From NCBI GenBank assembly GCA_003023195.1, contig PXRX01000038.1, positions 124,001-188,000 of the forward strand: DNA of 64,000 nucleotides, written 5' to 3'. Positions 24,146-33,294 of this stretch are shown here, in pieces. The position numbers and the translations under genes are program-made. The notes beneath the pieces are model-generated. The model was not told the DNA's origin. It saw only the letters and a program-made list of their open reading frames with translations, and ran no database searches. Origin of the DNA: Halobacteriales archaeon QS_8_69_26. Its GTDB lineage: Archaea; Halobacteriota; Halobacteria; Halobacteriales; SW-7-71-33. Position 1 is the first letter of the stretch. Each line of letters starts with the position of its first letter.

Positions 24146-26851
24146 TCAGGCTTCGACGATCACGACGGCGTCGCCGGCCTCGAGCATGTCGCCCTCGCCG
24201 TCGAAGGTGCGCTCGCGGTCGACCTCGAAGGTGTCCGGGTCGAGCGTCTCGCCGGCGAGTTCGAGGCCGTCCCCGGTCAGTTCGAAGTCGCCGGCCGCGA
24301 TGGCCTCGTCGAACTCCTGGACCGTCCCGCCGTAGCGCGGCCCCAGCGTCTCGTAGTCCAGGTCGATAGACGCGATTTCGGTGGTGACGACCGGTGCCTC
24401 GTCCAGCAGTTCCAGGTCCCGGACGTGCATGACCTCGCGGATGGCGTCCTCGAAGCCCTCCACGTCGCCGTGGACGCGGACCCGGTCCAGATCGGCGTTG
24501 AGGGGGAGTTGACGGTCACTCTTGTACTTTCGCAGCGCCGAGATGACCGACAGCGCGGTCTCGCCGGCCGCCAGGTCGGCCTCGTAGCCCGCCGGACCGG
24601 GGTAGTCGGCCAGGTGGATGCTCTCGTCGCCGGGACCGGCGTACATGGTCTGCCAGACCTCCTCGGTGACGTGCGGGACCAGCGGCGCCCAGAGCCGCAG
24701 GATCCGCTCGTGGGCCGTCGCGAGGGCGAACTCGGTCGAGGGGTCCGCCCCGCCTCGGAGGCGCTGTTTCGCGATCTCCAGGTAGTCGTCACAGAACGTG
24801 TGCCAGAAGAACGCGCGGAGTTCGTCGCGGGCCTTCGAGAACTCGTAGTCGTCGAGCATCCCGGTCACGCGCTCGCTGACGTCGTCCAGGGTCGCCAGTA
24901 GCCACCGGTCGACGGGCGCGAGTTCGTCGGGCTCCTCGACCGAGGCCGGGGTGAGCTGGTCCACCAGCTTCGAGGCGTTCCAGATCTTCCGGAGGAGCTT
25001 CTCGCCCATCACGAGGTCGTTCTCCTTGAAGGGGAAGTCGTCGCCGATGGAGGTGCCGGCGGCCCAGTAGCGTGCGGCGTCGACGGGGAACTCCGCCAGC
25101 ACCTCCTCTGGGGCGACGATGTTGCCCTTGGACTTGGACATCGCCTCGCGGTTCTCGTCGAGCACCATCCCGTTTATCATGACGGAGTCGAACGGCACTT
25201 CGCCCGTGTGCTCGTAGCACTTGACGACGGTGTGGAACAGCCAGAACGAGATGATGTCGTGACCTTGCGGGCGGAGGTCTGCCTGGTAGAGTTCCGAGTG
25301 TTCAAACTCGAACCCCCCGGCCTCATCGTTCCAGTCCCAGCCGGCGTTGATCAGCGGCGTCAGCGAGGAGGTCGCCCACGTGTCGAAGACGTCCTCCTCG
25401 GGTTCGAACTCGGTCCCGCCGCACTCGGGACAGACGTCGACGTGCGGGTCGTCCTCGATGGGATCGACCGGCAGGCGGTCCCGCTCGGCCGTGACGACCT
25501 CGCCGCAGTCCCCGCAGTACCAGACGGGGAACGGGATGCCGGAGTCGCGCTGGCGGGAGATACACCAGTCCCACTCCAGGCCCTCGATCCAGTGTTCGTA
25601 CCGGGTCTGCATCTTCTCGGGGTACCAGTCCATCTCCCGGCCGGCCTCCAGATAGCGGTCCTTGTGGTCCAGGATCTCGACGTACCACTGCTCGCTGACG
25701 CGGAACTCGATGGGCGTGTCACACCGTTCGTGGACGTTGACGGTGTGGGAGATCGGTTCGCGGCCGAGCAGGTAGCCGGCATCCTCCAGGTCCTCGACGA
25801 TGGCCGCCTGGGCCTCGTCGGTCGAGAGACCACGGTAGTCGTCGGCCAGGTCGGTCATCGTCCCGGACTCGTCTATCGCGATCCGGAGGTCCAGGTCGTG
25901 GGCCTGGTACCACTCGATGTCGGTCTGGTCGCCGAACGTACAGCACATGACGACGCCGGTCCCCTCCTCTAAGTCGACGCGGTCGTCCTCGTAGATGGGG
26001 ACGACCTGGCCGAAGACGGGGATCCGCGCGGCTTTCCCGACGAGGTGGCCGTGTTCCTCGTCCTCGGGGTGGACGAAGACGGCGACGCAGGCCGGTAGGA
26101 GTTCCGGCCGGGTCGTCGAAATCGTGAACTGCTCGCCCGTCGGCTCCGCGTCTATCGGTTCGTCGGCTTTCAGGGCGCTGTCGGCCCGGTCTGCGTCGAC
26201 GTCGACCACGTCGAAGGCGATGTCGTTGTAGTGCGACCCCTGCTCGTCGCCCTCCATCTCGACCTGGGAGATGGCCGTCTCGCAGTCCGGACACCAGATA
26301 GCCGGGGCGCGACGACGGTACTCCCGGCCCTTGTCGTGGAGGTCGATGAACGACAACTGTGAGATGCGCTGGACCCGTGGCTCTATCGTCTTGTACGTCC
26401 GGTCCCAGTCGATACTGATCGCCAGTTCCTGGATGTTCTCCGTGAAGGCGTCCTCGTACAGGCGACAGACCTCGCGGGTCTTCTCCTGGAATTCGCGGCG
26501 GGAGTAGTCCTGGTGGCGGATCCCGAGTTCGTCCTCGGTCAACCGCTCGGAGGCGATGCCGTTGTCGTCGTACCCGAACGGGAAGAAGCAGTGGTCCCCG
26601 TTCATCCGCCGGAACCGGGCGACGAAGTCCTGGAGCGTGTGCTGGTAGAGGTGCCCCATGTGGAGGTTCCCCGAGACGGTCGGGGGCGGAGTGTCGATGG
26701 AGAAGACGTCGTCGGGATCGACGTCCGGGTTCCCGTCGTACGCGTAGGTCCGCTCCTCGACCCAGTGGTCCTGCCACTTCGGTTCGACGGTTTCGGGGTC
26801 GTACTCGCCGTCGAGTCGCTGTGCTGTCTCTCGTTCTGCTTCGGGTGTCAT
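24146..26851 (-). CDS. valS: Valyl-tRNA synthetase
   Basis: The 901-residue class I synthetase charges tRNA-Val. The HIGH-equivalent 'NLHMGHL' lies at 62-68 and the KMSKS-equivalent 'AMSKSKG' near 570. The editing domain segment 'FTISTTRPELLPACVAVFVHPED' removes mischarged threonine in the family. Zinc-binding-type cysteines are present (CPDC near the middle, CGDC...CPEC). The anticodon-binding domain starts near 640 ('WLLATLDDVSERV'). I used the ATG at 26851. The open frame continues to 27001 but that lead is Arg/Pro-rich and not protein-like. Confidence 0.95.
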   Translation of the reverse strand: MTPEAERETAQRLDGEYDPETVEPKWQDHWVEERTYAYDGNPDVDPDDVFSIDTPPPTVSGNLHMGHLYQHTLQDFVARFRRMNGDHCFFPFGYDDNGIASERLTEDELGIRHQDYSRREFQEKTREVCRLYEDAFTENIQELAISIDWDRTYKTIEPRVQRISQLSFIDLHDKGREYRRRAPAIWCPDCETAISQVEMEGDEQGSHYNDIAFDVVDVDADRADSALKADEPIDAEPTGEQFTISTTRPELLPACVAVFVHPEDEEHGHLVGKAARIPVFGQVVPIYEDDRVDLEEGTGVVMCCTFGDQTDIEWYQAHDLDLRIAIDESGTMTDLADDYRGLSTDEAQAAIVEDLEDAGYLLGREPISHTVNVHERCDTPIEFRVSEQWYVEILDHKDRYLEAGREMDWYPEKMQTRYEHWIEGLEWDWCISRQRDSGIPFPVWYCGDCGEVVTAERDRLPVDPIEDDPHVDVCPECGGTEFEPEEDVFDTWATSSLTPLINAGWDWNDEAGGFEFEHSELYQADLRPQGHDIISFWLFHTVVKCYEHTGEVPFDSVMINGMVLDENREAMSKSKGNIVAPEEVLAEFPVDAARYWAAGTSIGDDFPFKENDLVMGEKLLRKIWNASKLVDQLTPASVEEPDELAPVDRWLLATLDDVSERVTGMLDDYEFSKARDELRAFFWHTFCDDYLEIAKQRLRGGADPSTEFALATAHERILRLWAPLVPHVTEEVWQTMYAGPGDESIHLADYPGPAGYEADLAAGETALSVISALRKYKSDRQLPLNADLDRVRVHGDVEGFEDAIREVMHVRDLELLDEAPVVTTEIASIDLDYETLGPRYGGTVQEFDEAIAAGDFELTGDGLELAGETLDPDTFEVDRERTFDGEGDMLEAGDAVVIVEA

Positions 26852-27208
26852 CGTGTCTCCCTTCTGTCGGGCTCGCTTCGGTCGGCGCCCGGTCCGGGGG
26901 CGCCGTCCCGGCCGCCGGGGGATCCCGGGTGGCCCGTTTCTCCCGGGTGGTCTGGGGGTGCTGTCCGGTCCGCGACGCGTCCGCCGTCGGTGGTCCCGCA
27001 CCTCGCGGCCCCGGTCGACGGTCGAACCCCTCGGCGGGTGCTCTCCGACCGAGAGGCCGCGGAAGAACGGACGGCCACCGCTGTGTCACGCACGTACTAC
27101 GGCAGCGAAACGGTGACCCATATCGTCTCGGTGGCCACGGCGGCACAAAAACCCAGCGGTCCGGATCGACCCCTACGATGCGACCGAACCGCCTCCCGGG
27201 TACCCGCC
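26852..27208. other. Intergenic region upstream of valS (357 bp)
   Basis: GC-rich apart from a short A/T run at about 27145-27152, which reads TTTTTGTG on the minus strand and could be a distant TATA-like element. A minus-strand 81-codon frame (27093-26848) ends with an ATGA overlap on the valS start, but its composition is Gly/Arg/Pro-rich and I am not confident it is translated. I see no tRNA and no convincing structured leader. Confidence 0.35.
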
Positions 27209-27871
27209 TCAGTCGATTCCCGCGGACTGGATCACGGCAGCGACCTCGCGCCGGTGTGTCGCCCGGTCGAGTTCGACGTACGGGTCGGTCCCCGCCCCGG
27301 CACCCGGGGCCTGCCGGTCGACGGCGTCCGCGATCGTTTCGTCCGGGTAGATGCCGCCGGCCATTGCGTAGGCGTCGTCGGTCGGCCAGATCCCCGCCCA
27401 GAGGACACCCCGGAGGGTGAGCGAGCCGACGCCGCCGGGGTCGGACAGCACCGCCGACGGGACGAGGGGGAACCCGACCTCGTACCGGAACGCCCGCGCC
27501 CGGCCCCCGTCGTCGCGGTCGGTCCACCGCGCGTCCGTCCGGGTCACGTCGGAGAGGCCGTCCTCGCGGATGCTCCGCGCGAACTCGCGGCGCGCGTGGC
27601 GGCGGGCGACCCCGAAGACGGAGGCGGGGTCGACGCCGAAGTCGCTCAGGGGTGGCGAGAACTCCAGGGCAGTCGTGAACACGGAGCGGGGTCCGGCGTC
27701 GACCCCAACTGCGATCAACTCGGAGAGGTGAGCCACGCTCTCGTGCCGGTAGACGGCGTTGTGCGAGCGGATGGAGAAGAACGGCAGGTCGAGTTCGTCC
27801 TTCGAGTCGCGACTGACCTCCTTCCAGCCGCGGTCCGCGAAGGCGGGGGGAAGCCCCGGTGCCGACGACAT
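27209..27871 (-). CDS. Haloarchaeal conserved hypothetical protein
   Basis: The 220-residue protein is acidic and globular, with segments such as 'WKEVSRDSKDELDLPFFSIRSHNAVYRHESVAHL', 'FSPPLSDFGVDPASVFGVARRHARREFA' and 'LRGVLWAGIWPTDDAYAMAGGIYPDET'. I see no membrane helix, signal peptide or known motif. The ATG at 27871 is the first that begins the folded-looking part. The open frame reaches 28081, but the extra residues are low-complexity. It diverges from the membrane-anchored HTH gene. Confidence 0.7.
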   Translation of the reverse strand: MSSAPGLPPAFADRGWKEVSRDSKDELDLPFFSIRSHNAVYRHESVAHLSELIAVGVDAGPRSVFTTALEFSPPLSDFGVDPASVFGVARRHARREFARSIREDGLSDVTRTDARWTDRDDGGRARAFRYEVGFPLVPSAVLSDPGGVGSLTLRGVLWAGIWPTDDAYAMAGGIYPDETIADAVDRQAPGAGAGTDPYVELDRATHRREVAAVIQSAGID

Positions 27872-28250
27872 GGGCCGCGGTAGGCGTTCGACGGCCTTCG
27901 GGCTACCGGTCGCGTCGCGGACCGGCAGCCGGTTACCGGAACGGTCGTCGGCAGTCCGGGCGTCTGGCGGTAGGCGGCCGTTCCCGGGACACGAGAACGT
28001 ATCTCTCCCTCGTTCACGAGAGGATCGCAGTGCAGTGGTGGATTCCAGCGGACGGTGAAACGCCGGATTAACTTCGGACATCCGAGGTGAAACAGCGCCT
28101 TCACGGTCCGTACCGTCACTGAAGCGGTTCTCTCACCGGTTTCAGGAGAGGGTGAAAGGGACGGATCACCCAGGGAGTTCTGGCCCAAAGCGCTCTTTTA
28201 GCTTGGAAAACCCGTTTACATGGAGGGTCCGTACGGATACCCAGGAAGCG
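27872..28250. other. Divergent intergenic region (379 bp)
   Basis: Contains three direct GGTGAAA copies (28054, 28086 and 28151) and a CTTTTAG TATA-like box at about 28194-28200 facing the HTH gene, which gives an mRNA leader of about 28 nt with an AGGAAG purine stretch before the ATG at 28251. No gene is visible. Confidence 0.35.
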
Positions 28251-29216
28251 ATGTCGAGTCTACTACCGATCCGGTCGGACGCCTCGCCCGGCCAGCAGGA
28301 TCCTCGGGTGGTCGACCTGGAGGGCGAGGAGGCCGACGAGGTGTTCAACGCGCTGTCCTCGAAGACGGCGCGAACGATCGTGACGGAACTGCACGAGGAG
28401 CCCCGCACCCAGAGCGACCTGGCCGAGGACATCGACACCACCGTCCAGAACGTCCGCTACCACCTCGACAAGCTAGAGGACGCCGGCCTGGTCGAGGTGG
28501 TCGACACCTGGTACTCGTCGCGTGGCAACGAGATGAAGGTGTTCGCACCGGCCGACGGCGCACTCATCGTCTCGGGGGACCGCGGTCGGGCCTCCCGACT
28601 CAAGACGGCCCTCTCGCGGCTGGTGGGGGGCGTCTCCGTCATCGGCTTCGCCAGCCTGCTGGTCCAGGTGACCGCCCGGCGCCTGGGGAACCCCGTGTCG
28701 CTCGGTACAAGCGGGGACGACGCCGCAGGGGGATCCGGGGGCGAGGACCTCGAGAGCGGCGACGGTCCGAAGGACGGCGGCGGGATGGAATCCTACGAGA
28801 TGCGGAACGAGACGAGGGAGAAAGAGGCCGACGTGGCCGTCGAGGAAGCCGGGAACGATACGATCGACGCCTCGACGACGGTCGAAAGCCAGGCTGACCC
28901 GACGCGCGGGACCACCGAAACGGTCCAGGCGACCGGTACGCCCGAGGGAACGAGTACGGAGACGGTGACGGCAACCGACACCCCCGTGTCGCCCGAGACG
29001 ACGACCTCTACCTCCGCGGACACGGTCGAAACCACCAGAACGGCCACCGACGGCGGGGGGGAGATGACGACAACCGCGGCCGACGTGGCCTCGGAGGGGT
29101 CGCGGACGGCCGTCGACGCCGCCGCCAGCGGGGTGCCCCCGGGCCTGCTCTTCTTCCTCGGGGGCGTCTCGGTGCTCGTCGTCCTCACCGGAATCTGGTA
29201 CTTCTCGGGGACCTGA
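28251..29216 (+). CDS. Membrane-anchored ArsR-like winged-helix protein
   Basis: The product has 321 residues. The winged helix at about 22-105 ('EVFNALSSKTARTIVTELHEEPRTQSDLAEDIDTTVQNVRYHLDKLEDAGLVEVVDTWYSSRGNEMKVFA' in outline) is ArsR-type. A first hydrophobic helix follows near 122-140 ('GGVSVIGFASLLVQVTA'). Then comes a 130-residue acidic Thr/Ser-rich stretch that looks like an outer-surface linker, and a C-terminal helix ('GLLFFLGGVSVLVVLTGIWYF'). A DNA-binding head tied to the membrane with a surface loop suggests a one-component envelope sensor. It stands alone between divergent and codirectional genes. Confidence 0.8.
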   Translation: MSSLLPIRSDASPGQQDPRVVDLEGEEADEVFNALSSKTARTIVTELHEEPRTQSDLAEDIDTTVQNVRYHLDKLEDAGLVEVVDTWYSSRGNEMKVFAPADGALIVSGDRGRASRLKTALSRLVGGVSVIGFASLLVQVTARRLGNPVSLGTSGDDAAGGSGGEDLESGDGPKDGGGMESYEMRNETREKEADVAVEEAGNDTIDASTTVESQADPTRGTTETVQATGTPEGTSTETVTATDTPVSPETTTSTSADTVETTRTATDGGGEMTTTAADVASEGSRTAVDAAASGVPPGLLFFLGGVSVLVVLTGIWYFSGT

Positions 29217-29597
29217 TCGGCCACCTCGGACCCCCCTCGAAGTCCCTCCAGACGGAGTCGACCACTACGGATCCCCGTTACAGTAAAGTTACTGTAGGCC
29301 GGCCCGAAACCGCGGTCGATCGGGGGAAACCGTTCGCAGTTACGAGCCGTCACCCGCCGTCGCCCGTACCGCAGCCCCCGTTCACCGCCGTTCGCTCCTC
29401 CCCGGGGTGGATTTTCGGGTCGGGGTGCTCCTGGGCAGGTCGGACGCGAACACGCCAGTTTCGCCCGTCGGAAGCTATTTCCGGCAACCGGCCAAAGGAA
29501 GGGTAGCCCATGACACGGTTCGTGACCCCGGGTCGGAGGGCGCGGGATTCACGGCTGTTCATCACCATCACCGGCCCCGACGAGGGCCAGATCACCA
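29217..29597. other. Intergenic region upstream of dnaG (381 bp)
   Basis: Holds the palindrome at 29279-29296 and a weak TATA-like GCTATTTC near 29474. Short frames in both directions overlap here but none looks protein-like. Nothing else is seen. Confidence 0.35.
29279..29296. promoter_or_regulatory. Palindrome TACAGTAA-AG-TTACTGTA
   Basis: Perfect 8-base arms with a 2-base centre, 62 bp after the HTH gene stop and about 300 bp before dnaG. It shares the TTACTGTA half and the layout of the palindrome at 13888-13907, giving a consensus TAC(A/G)GTAA..TTACTGTA. It is probably a binding site for one dimeric regulator. Confidence 0.45.
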
Positions 29598-31163
29598 ATG
29601 GACGATACTGTCAAGTACCTGATTCACGCGGACGTGACCGCGGACGGGGTGGTAGAGCGGAGTGACGTCGTCGGCGCGGTCTTCGGCCAGACCGAGGGAC
29701 TGCTCGGCGAGGAACTGGACCTGCGCGGACTCCAGGAATCCTCGAAGGTCGGCCGCATCGACGTGGACATCCAGTCCCGCCAGGGACAGTCGTTCGGCCA
29801 CATCACCATCGAAACGTCACTGGACAAGGTCGCGACGGCGACGCTCGCCGCCGCCCTGGAGACGATTACCCGGATCGGACCCTGCCGTGCGAAAGTCGAG
29901 ATAACCGAGATAGAGGACGTACGTGCAGCCAAGCGTCGCGAGGTCGTCGACCGGGCCAAGGAGCTACTGGTCGAGGGGTTCTCCGAGAGCGTCGCCTCCA
30001 GCGAGGAGATCCTCTCGGAGGTCCGCCAGCAGGTCCGGGTCGAGAACATCACCGAGTACGACGGCCTGCCGGCCGGTCCCAGGGTGACCGACAGCGACGC
30101 GGTCATCGTCGTCGAGGGGCGGGCGGACGTGTTGAACCTCCTGCAGTACGGCATCAAGAACGCCATCGCCGTCGAGGGAACGAACGTCCCCGAGGCCGTC
30201 GCCGACCTGACCGGCGACCGGACCGTGACCGTGTTCCTCGACGGCGACCGGGGCGGGGACCTCATCCTGGAGGAACTCTCGCAGGTCGGCGAGATAGACT
30301 ACGTCGCGTTCGCGCCGACCGGCCAGTCCGTCGAGGACCTCTCGCGGGGCGACGTGTTCGAGGCGCTCCAGAACAAGGTACCCTACGACGCCGTCTCCGA
30401 GATGTCGACCCCCCGCGAGGCCCTGGCGGCCACCGACGGGAGCGCGAGTCCTGCACCGGCGGAGTCGGACGGGTCTTCCGAGGGGACGGGGAGCGACGGC
30501 CCGGAGGTCCGCGAGGCCGACAGCAGGCCCGTCGACGGGAGCGGCGAACCGGACGCTGCGAGCAGTGCCGGAGGGGACGGTGACGTCGACGGTTCACGAG
30601 ACGAGACGTACTCCACTGTAGAGGGATCAGCGGCGGGCGAGGTCACGGACGACGGGGCTGACGCCACGGACGCCGAGGGACGGATCGCCGAGGACGACGG
30701 GCAGGAGGACGACTCCGACGACGCCGACGGATCGGACGACCGGGACGAGGCCGCCCACGCCAACGGAACGGCTGACGCGGGGGGATCCGACGAGGCGGAT
30801 GGGGGGAGCGAGGCCCACGGTGACGGGGACGCCGGCGAGGGGAAAGGGGAGGGGAAACCGTCGACCCTCCGGGAGCACGTCGAGGCCGTCGTGAACGGCG
30901 GTACCGGACGGGTGCGCCTCCTGAACGGGTCGTTCGAGACGGTCGCGGAGGCCGACGCGGAGGAGGCGTTCGACGCCATCGAGTCCGCCGAACCACCGCC
31001 CGAGACCCTCGTCCTCGACGGGACCCTCGACCAGCGGACGCTGGACGTGGCCGCACAGCGGGGGGTCGGACAGGTCGTCGCCCGCGAACTGGGCGAGTTC
31101 ACGAAGCGCCCCACGAACGTCCGGATCCTCACCGCAGAACAGTACGCGGAGGCCGCCGGCTGA
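29598..31163 (+). CDS. dnaG: Archaeal DnaG (toprim) protein
   Basis: The product has 521 residues. The N-terminal archaeal DnaG region (1-160, 'KYLIHADVTADGVVERSDVVGAVFGQTEGLLG') is followed by a TOPRIM domain with 'VIVVEGRADVLNLL' at about 169-182 and 'DGDRGGD' at about 214-220, which carry the metal-binding Glu and Asp residues. A 150-residue acidic low-complexity linker (about 275-425) is typical of haloarchaeal versions, and a conserved C-terminal domain ends it ('REHVEAVVNGGTGRVRLL' onward). In archaea DnaG is linked to the exosome and to poly(A)-like RNA binding, and can also prime DNA. Confidence 0.95.
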   Translation: MDDTVKYLIHADVTADGVVERSDVVGAVFGQTEGLLGEELDLRGLQESSKVGRIDVDIQSRQGQSFGHITIETSLDKVATATLAAALETITRIGPCRAKVEITEIEDVRAAKRREVVDRAKELLVEGFSESVASSEEILSEVRQQVRVENITEYDGLPAGPRVTDSDAVIVVEGRADVLNLLQYGIKNAIAVEGTNVPEAVADLTGDRTVTVFLDGDRGGDLILEELSQVGEIDYVAFAPTGQSVEDLSRGDVFEALQNKVPYDAVSEMSTPREALAATDGSASPAPAESDGSSEGTGSDGPEVREADSRPVDGSGEPDAASSAGGDGDVDGSRDETYSTVEGSAAGEVTDDGADATDAEGRIAEDDGQEDDSDDADGSDDRDEAAHANGTADAGGSDEADGGSEAHGDGDAGEGKGEGKPSTLREHVEAVVNGGTGRVRLLNGSFETVAEADAEEAFDAIESAEPPPETLVLDGTLDQRTLDVAAQRGVGQVVARELGEFTKRPTNVRILTAEQYAEAAG

Positions 31164-31205
31164 GGACCGGTAGGGACGGGCCCAGGGCGAACCCCTCCAT
31201 CCCCG

Positions 31206-31679
31206 TCAGGGATCCGGACCGCCCGGGTCAGCCGACCGCTCCACGATCAGCGCCGGTTCGCCCTCGAAGTAATCGTCGTCCCGTCCGACCACGGAGAAGC
31301 CGACGGACCGGTAGCACGCCAGGGCGGGACCGTTGTCGGGCGCGACGGCGAGGCGGATCCGGTCCGCGTCGGTTCGGCGGGCCAGTGTTACGAGGAGGTC
31401 GGTGGCGCGGCCCTCCCGCCGGCGGTCGGGGGCGACGGCGACTTCGGCGACGTGGACCACCTCGCCACAGGGCACGGCGGCCAGGTACCCCGCAGGACCG
31501 TCGGGACCCTCCGAAACCAGGACCGTCCCGGCGCCGCCGCCCAGTACCGACAGGAGTTCCGGGTTCTGCCGGTCGAGGGCCGTCCCGATCGCCAACAGTG
31601 CTGGACAGTCCTCCGGGTCTGCGTCCCTGATACTCCCGGTTGGCTCCGTCGTTCGCTCGGATGGAGGCGAGTCCGTCAC
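31206..31679 (-). CDS. GNAT family N-acetyltransferase
   Basis: The 157-residue protein has the acetyl-CoA-binding signature 'VAVAPDRRREGRATDLLVTLA' (Q/RxxGxG/A-like) and the C-terminal 'NGPALACYRSVGFSVVGRDDDYFEGEPALIVER' that marks RimI-like proteins. It acetylates an amine, possibly a protein N-terminus as RimI does. The gene converges on dnaG, and the DUF92 gene lies 18 bp upstream on the same strand, so co-transcription is likely. Confidence 0.87.
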   Translation of the reverse strand: MTDSPPSERTTEPTGSIRDADPEDCPALLAIGTALDRQNPELLSVLGGGAGTVLVSEGPDGPAGYLAAVPCGEVVHVAEVAVAPDRRREGRATDLLVTLARRTDADRIRLAVAPDNGPALACYRSVGFSVVGRDDDYFEGEPALIVERSADPGGPDP

Positions 31680-31697
31680 GGCAAGCCAGTCAGTCCG

Positions 31698-33044
31698 TCA
31701 CGCGAACCCGAGGGCGACCGCCGCGACGGCCGCGAAGACCGCGCCCGAGAGGGTCGCGAGGCTGTTCACCGCCTCGTTGCCGAGCCATCCCCCCTCGACT
31801 GTCGCGCCGAGGAGGCTGTCGGCGGTCATGCCGACGAACCCCGCGAGGAGGACGATCCCGGCCTCGGTGGCGCCGACCGGTTCGAACAGCGCGAACGACA
31901 GCAGCGCCACGAACCCAGCGCCGGCCAGGCCCGCCACCTCGCCCTGCCAGGTGATCCCCCCGTCCGTTCCGGGTTCGACCCGCTGGAGGGTCGTTATCAG
32001 CCTGACGCCGTCGAACACGCCACCGACCTCGGAGGAGAGCGTGTCGCCCATCGCGGTCGCGAACCCGCCGAGGAAGGCGAACAGGAACGGCAGCGAGGGA
32101 ACGACGACGGCGGGCAGGGACGGGTGACCGAGGCCCGCCGCCGTCGTCGCCGCGTAGGCCAGGAGCGCGACGAACCCGACCCCGCCGTTCGCGAGGACGT
32201 TCGCGGTGCTCCGGGCACCGGCGTCGTCCTCGGCGATCCCCCGTTCGAGCTTCTCGTCGTAGCGGAACTTGGTCGCGAGACCGCCGATGCCGAAGAAGGA
32301 GATGAGGACGACGAACCACCCGATCCCCCCGAGGACGATGGTCACCAGGGCCATCGTGACGCCGGTGAGCATCCCCGTGATGGAGGCGGTCTCCAGGGCG
32401 TAGGAGGCGTACCCCAGGGCGGCGCTGACGGCGAGTGCCCCCCCGACCCAGACGAGGGTCGCGTCCGTGGTGAGCGTCGAGAGCAACCAGAGCCACAGTC
32501 CCACCGTCAGCATGACGTAGGCGTCGTCGGTTTCGAAGAGGTACGTCCGGAGCAACGCCCCCAGCAGTCCGCCGCTGGCACCGAGGAACGCGAGTTCTGC
32601 GACCATCGGTTCGACCGCCCGCCCGTCGACGGCCAGGGCGGCCGCGCCCGCGACGGCACAGGCGAGACCGCCGACGACGGTGAACCCGACGACCCGGGTG
32701 ACGGGGTCGCCCGTCTCCTGGCGGGCCAGCTGTACACCCAGGTTCCCGTAGGCCACCAGCACGATCGTCCCGACGGGGATCCACGCGTCCATCGCCGAGA
32801 CGGCCGACAGCAACACCAGCCCAGTCGCCGCGAGGGTGAAGCCGATCAACCCGTAGAGGCGCTGCTCGCGGTGCTCGCCGGGCCGGGCGAACAGGTCGAA
32901 CACCGGCCCGTCGTGAAGGGTGAACGCGGCGATCGCCGCGATGGCGGCGAACGGCGCTGCAGCCGCCTCGTCGAGGAGGGGCACCGCGAGGGCGAGTGTC
33001 CCAACTCCCGCGAACGCCCCCGCTCGCCGGACTGGCCGGGCCAC
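31698..33044 (-). CDS. DUF92 family membrane protein
   Basis: The 448-residue protein has about ten hydrophobic helices. The C-terminal half matches DUF92: 'SITGMLTGVTMALVTIVLGGIGWFVVLISFFGIGGLATKFRYDEKLERGIAEDDAGARSTANVLANGG' in outline, 'FATAMGDTLSSEVG' and 'AGFVGMTADSLLGATVEG'. Plant VTE6 of this family phosphorylates phytyl phosphate. The N-terminal half looks like a further transmembrane domain of the dolichol-kinase/cytidylyltransferase type. Two UppS-type genes follow divergently, which supports a role in polyprenol/dolichol phosphate metabolism. This is inference from context. Confidence 0.85.
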   Translation of the reverse strand: MARPVRRAGAFAGVGTLALAVPLLDEAAAAPFAAIAAIAAFTLHDGPVFDLFARPGEHREQRLYGLIGFTLAATGLVLLSAVSAMDAWIPVGTIVLVAYGNLGVQLARQETGDPVTRVVGFTVVGGLACAVAGAAALAVDGRAVEPMVAELAFLGASGGLLGALLRTYLFETDDAYVMLTVGLWLWLLSTLTTDATLVWVGGALAVSAALGYASYALETASITGMLTGVTMALVTIVLGGIGWFVVLISFFGIGGLATKFRYDEKLERGIAEDDAGARSTANVLANGGVGFVALLAYAATTAAGLGHPSLPAVVVPSLPFLFAFLGGFATAMGDTLSSEVGGVFDGVRLITTLQRVEPGTDGGITWQGEVAGLAGAGFVALLSFALFEPVGATEAGIVLLAGFVGMTADSLLGATVEGGWLGNEAVNSLATLSGAVFAAVAAVALGFA

Positions 33045-33161
33045 GTTGCTGGATCTACCTCCGGCGGTTACTTACCCTTTCCGAAGCCCGGGCCGTCGGG
33101 GGCACCTCCCCACTCCCCGCCGCGGCCGACCCGGGCGCGTCGGATCCGAAGGAATACGGTT

Positions 33162-33237
33162 GCGGCCGACCCGTCGGCGTCGGACGCGGAGCCCCGGTCG
33201 CGGCCGATCCGTCGGCGTCGAACGCGGAGCCCCGGTC
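33162..33237. repeat. 38-bp direct repeat, two copies
   Basis: Adjacent copies at 33162-33199 and 33200-33237 differ at two positions and begin GCGGCCGA. They lie in the 250-bp gap between the divergent DUF92 and UppS-like genes. A short related piece precedes them at about 33121. Confidence 0.75.
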
Positions 33238-33294
33238 GCGATCCGCACCGCTTTAACGGGCCGGCGCCCTCCCTTCCCGAACGGGAAACCCAGG

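Noticed and set aside
29512-29667. Short plus-strand frame overlapping the dnaG start
   Set aside because: Only about 51 codons, basic and without family features; overlaps dnaG in another frame.
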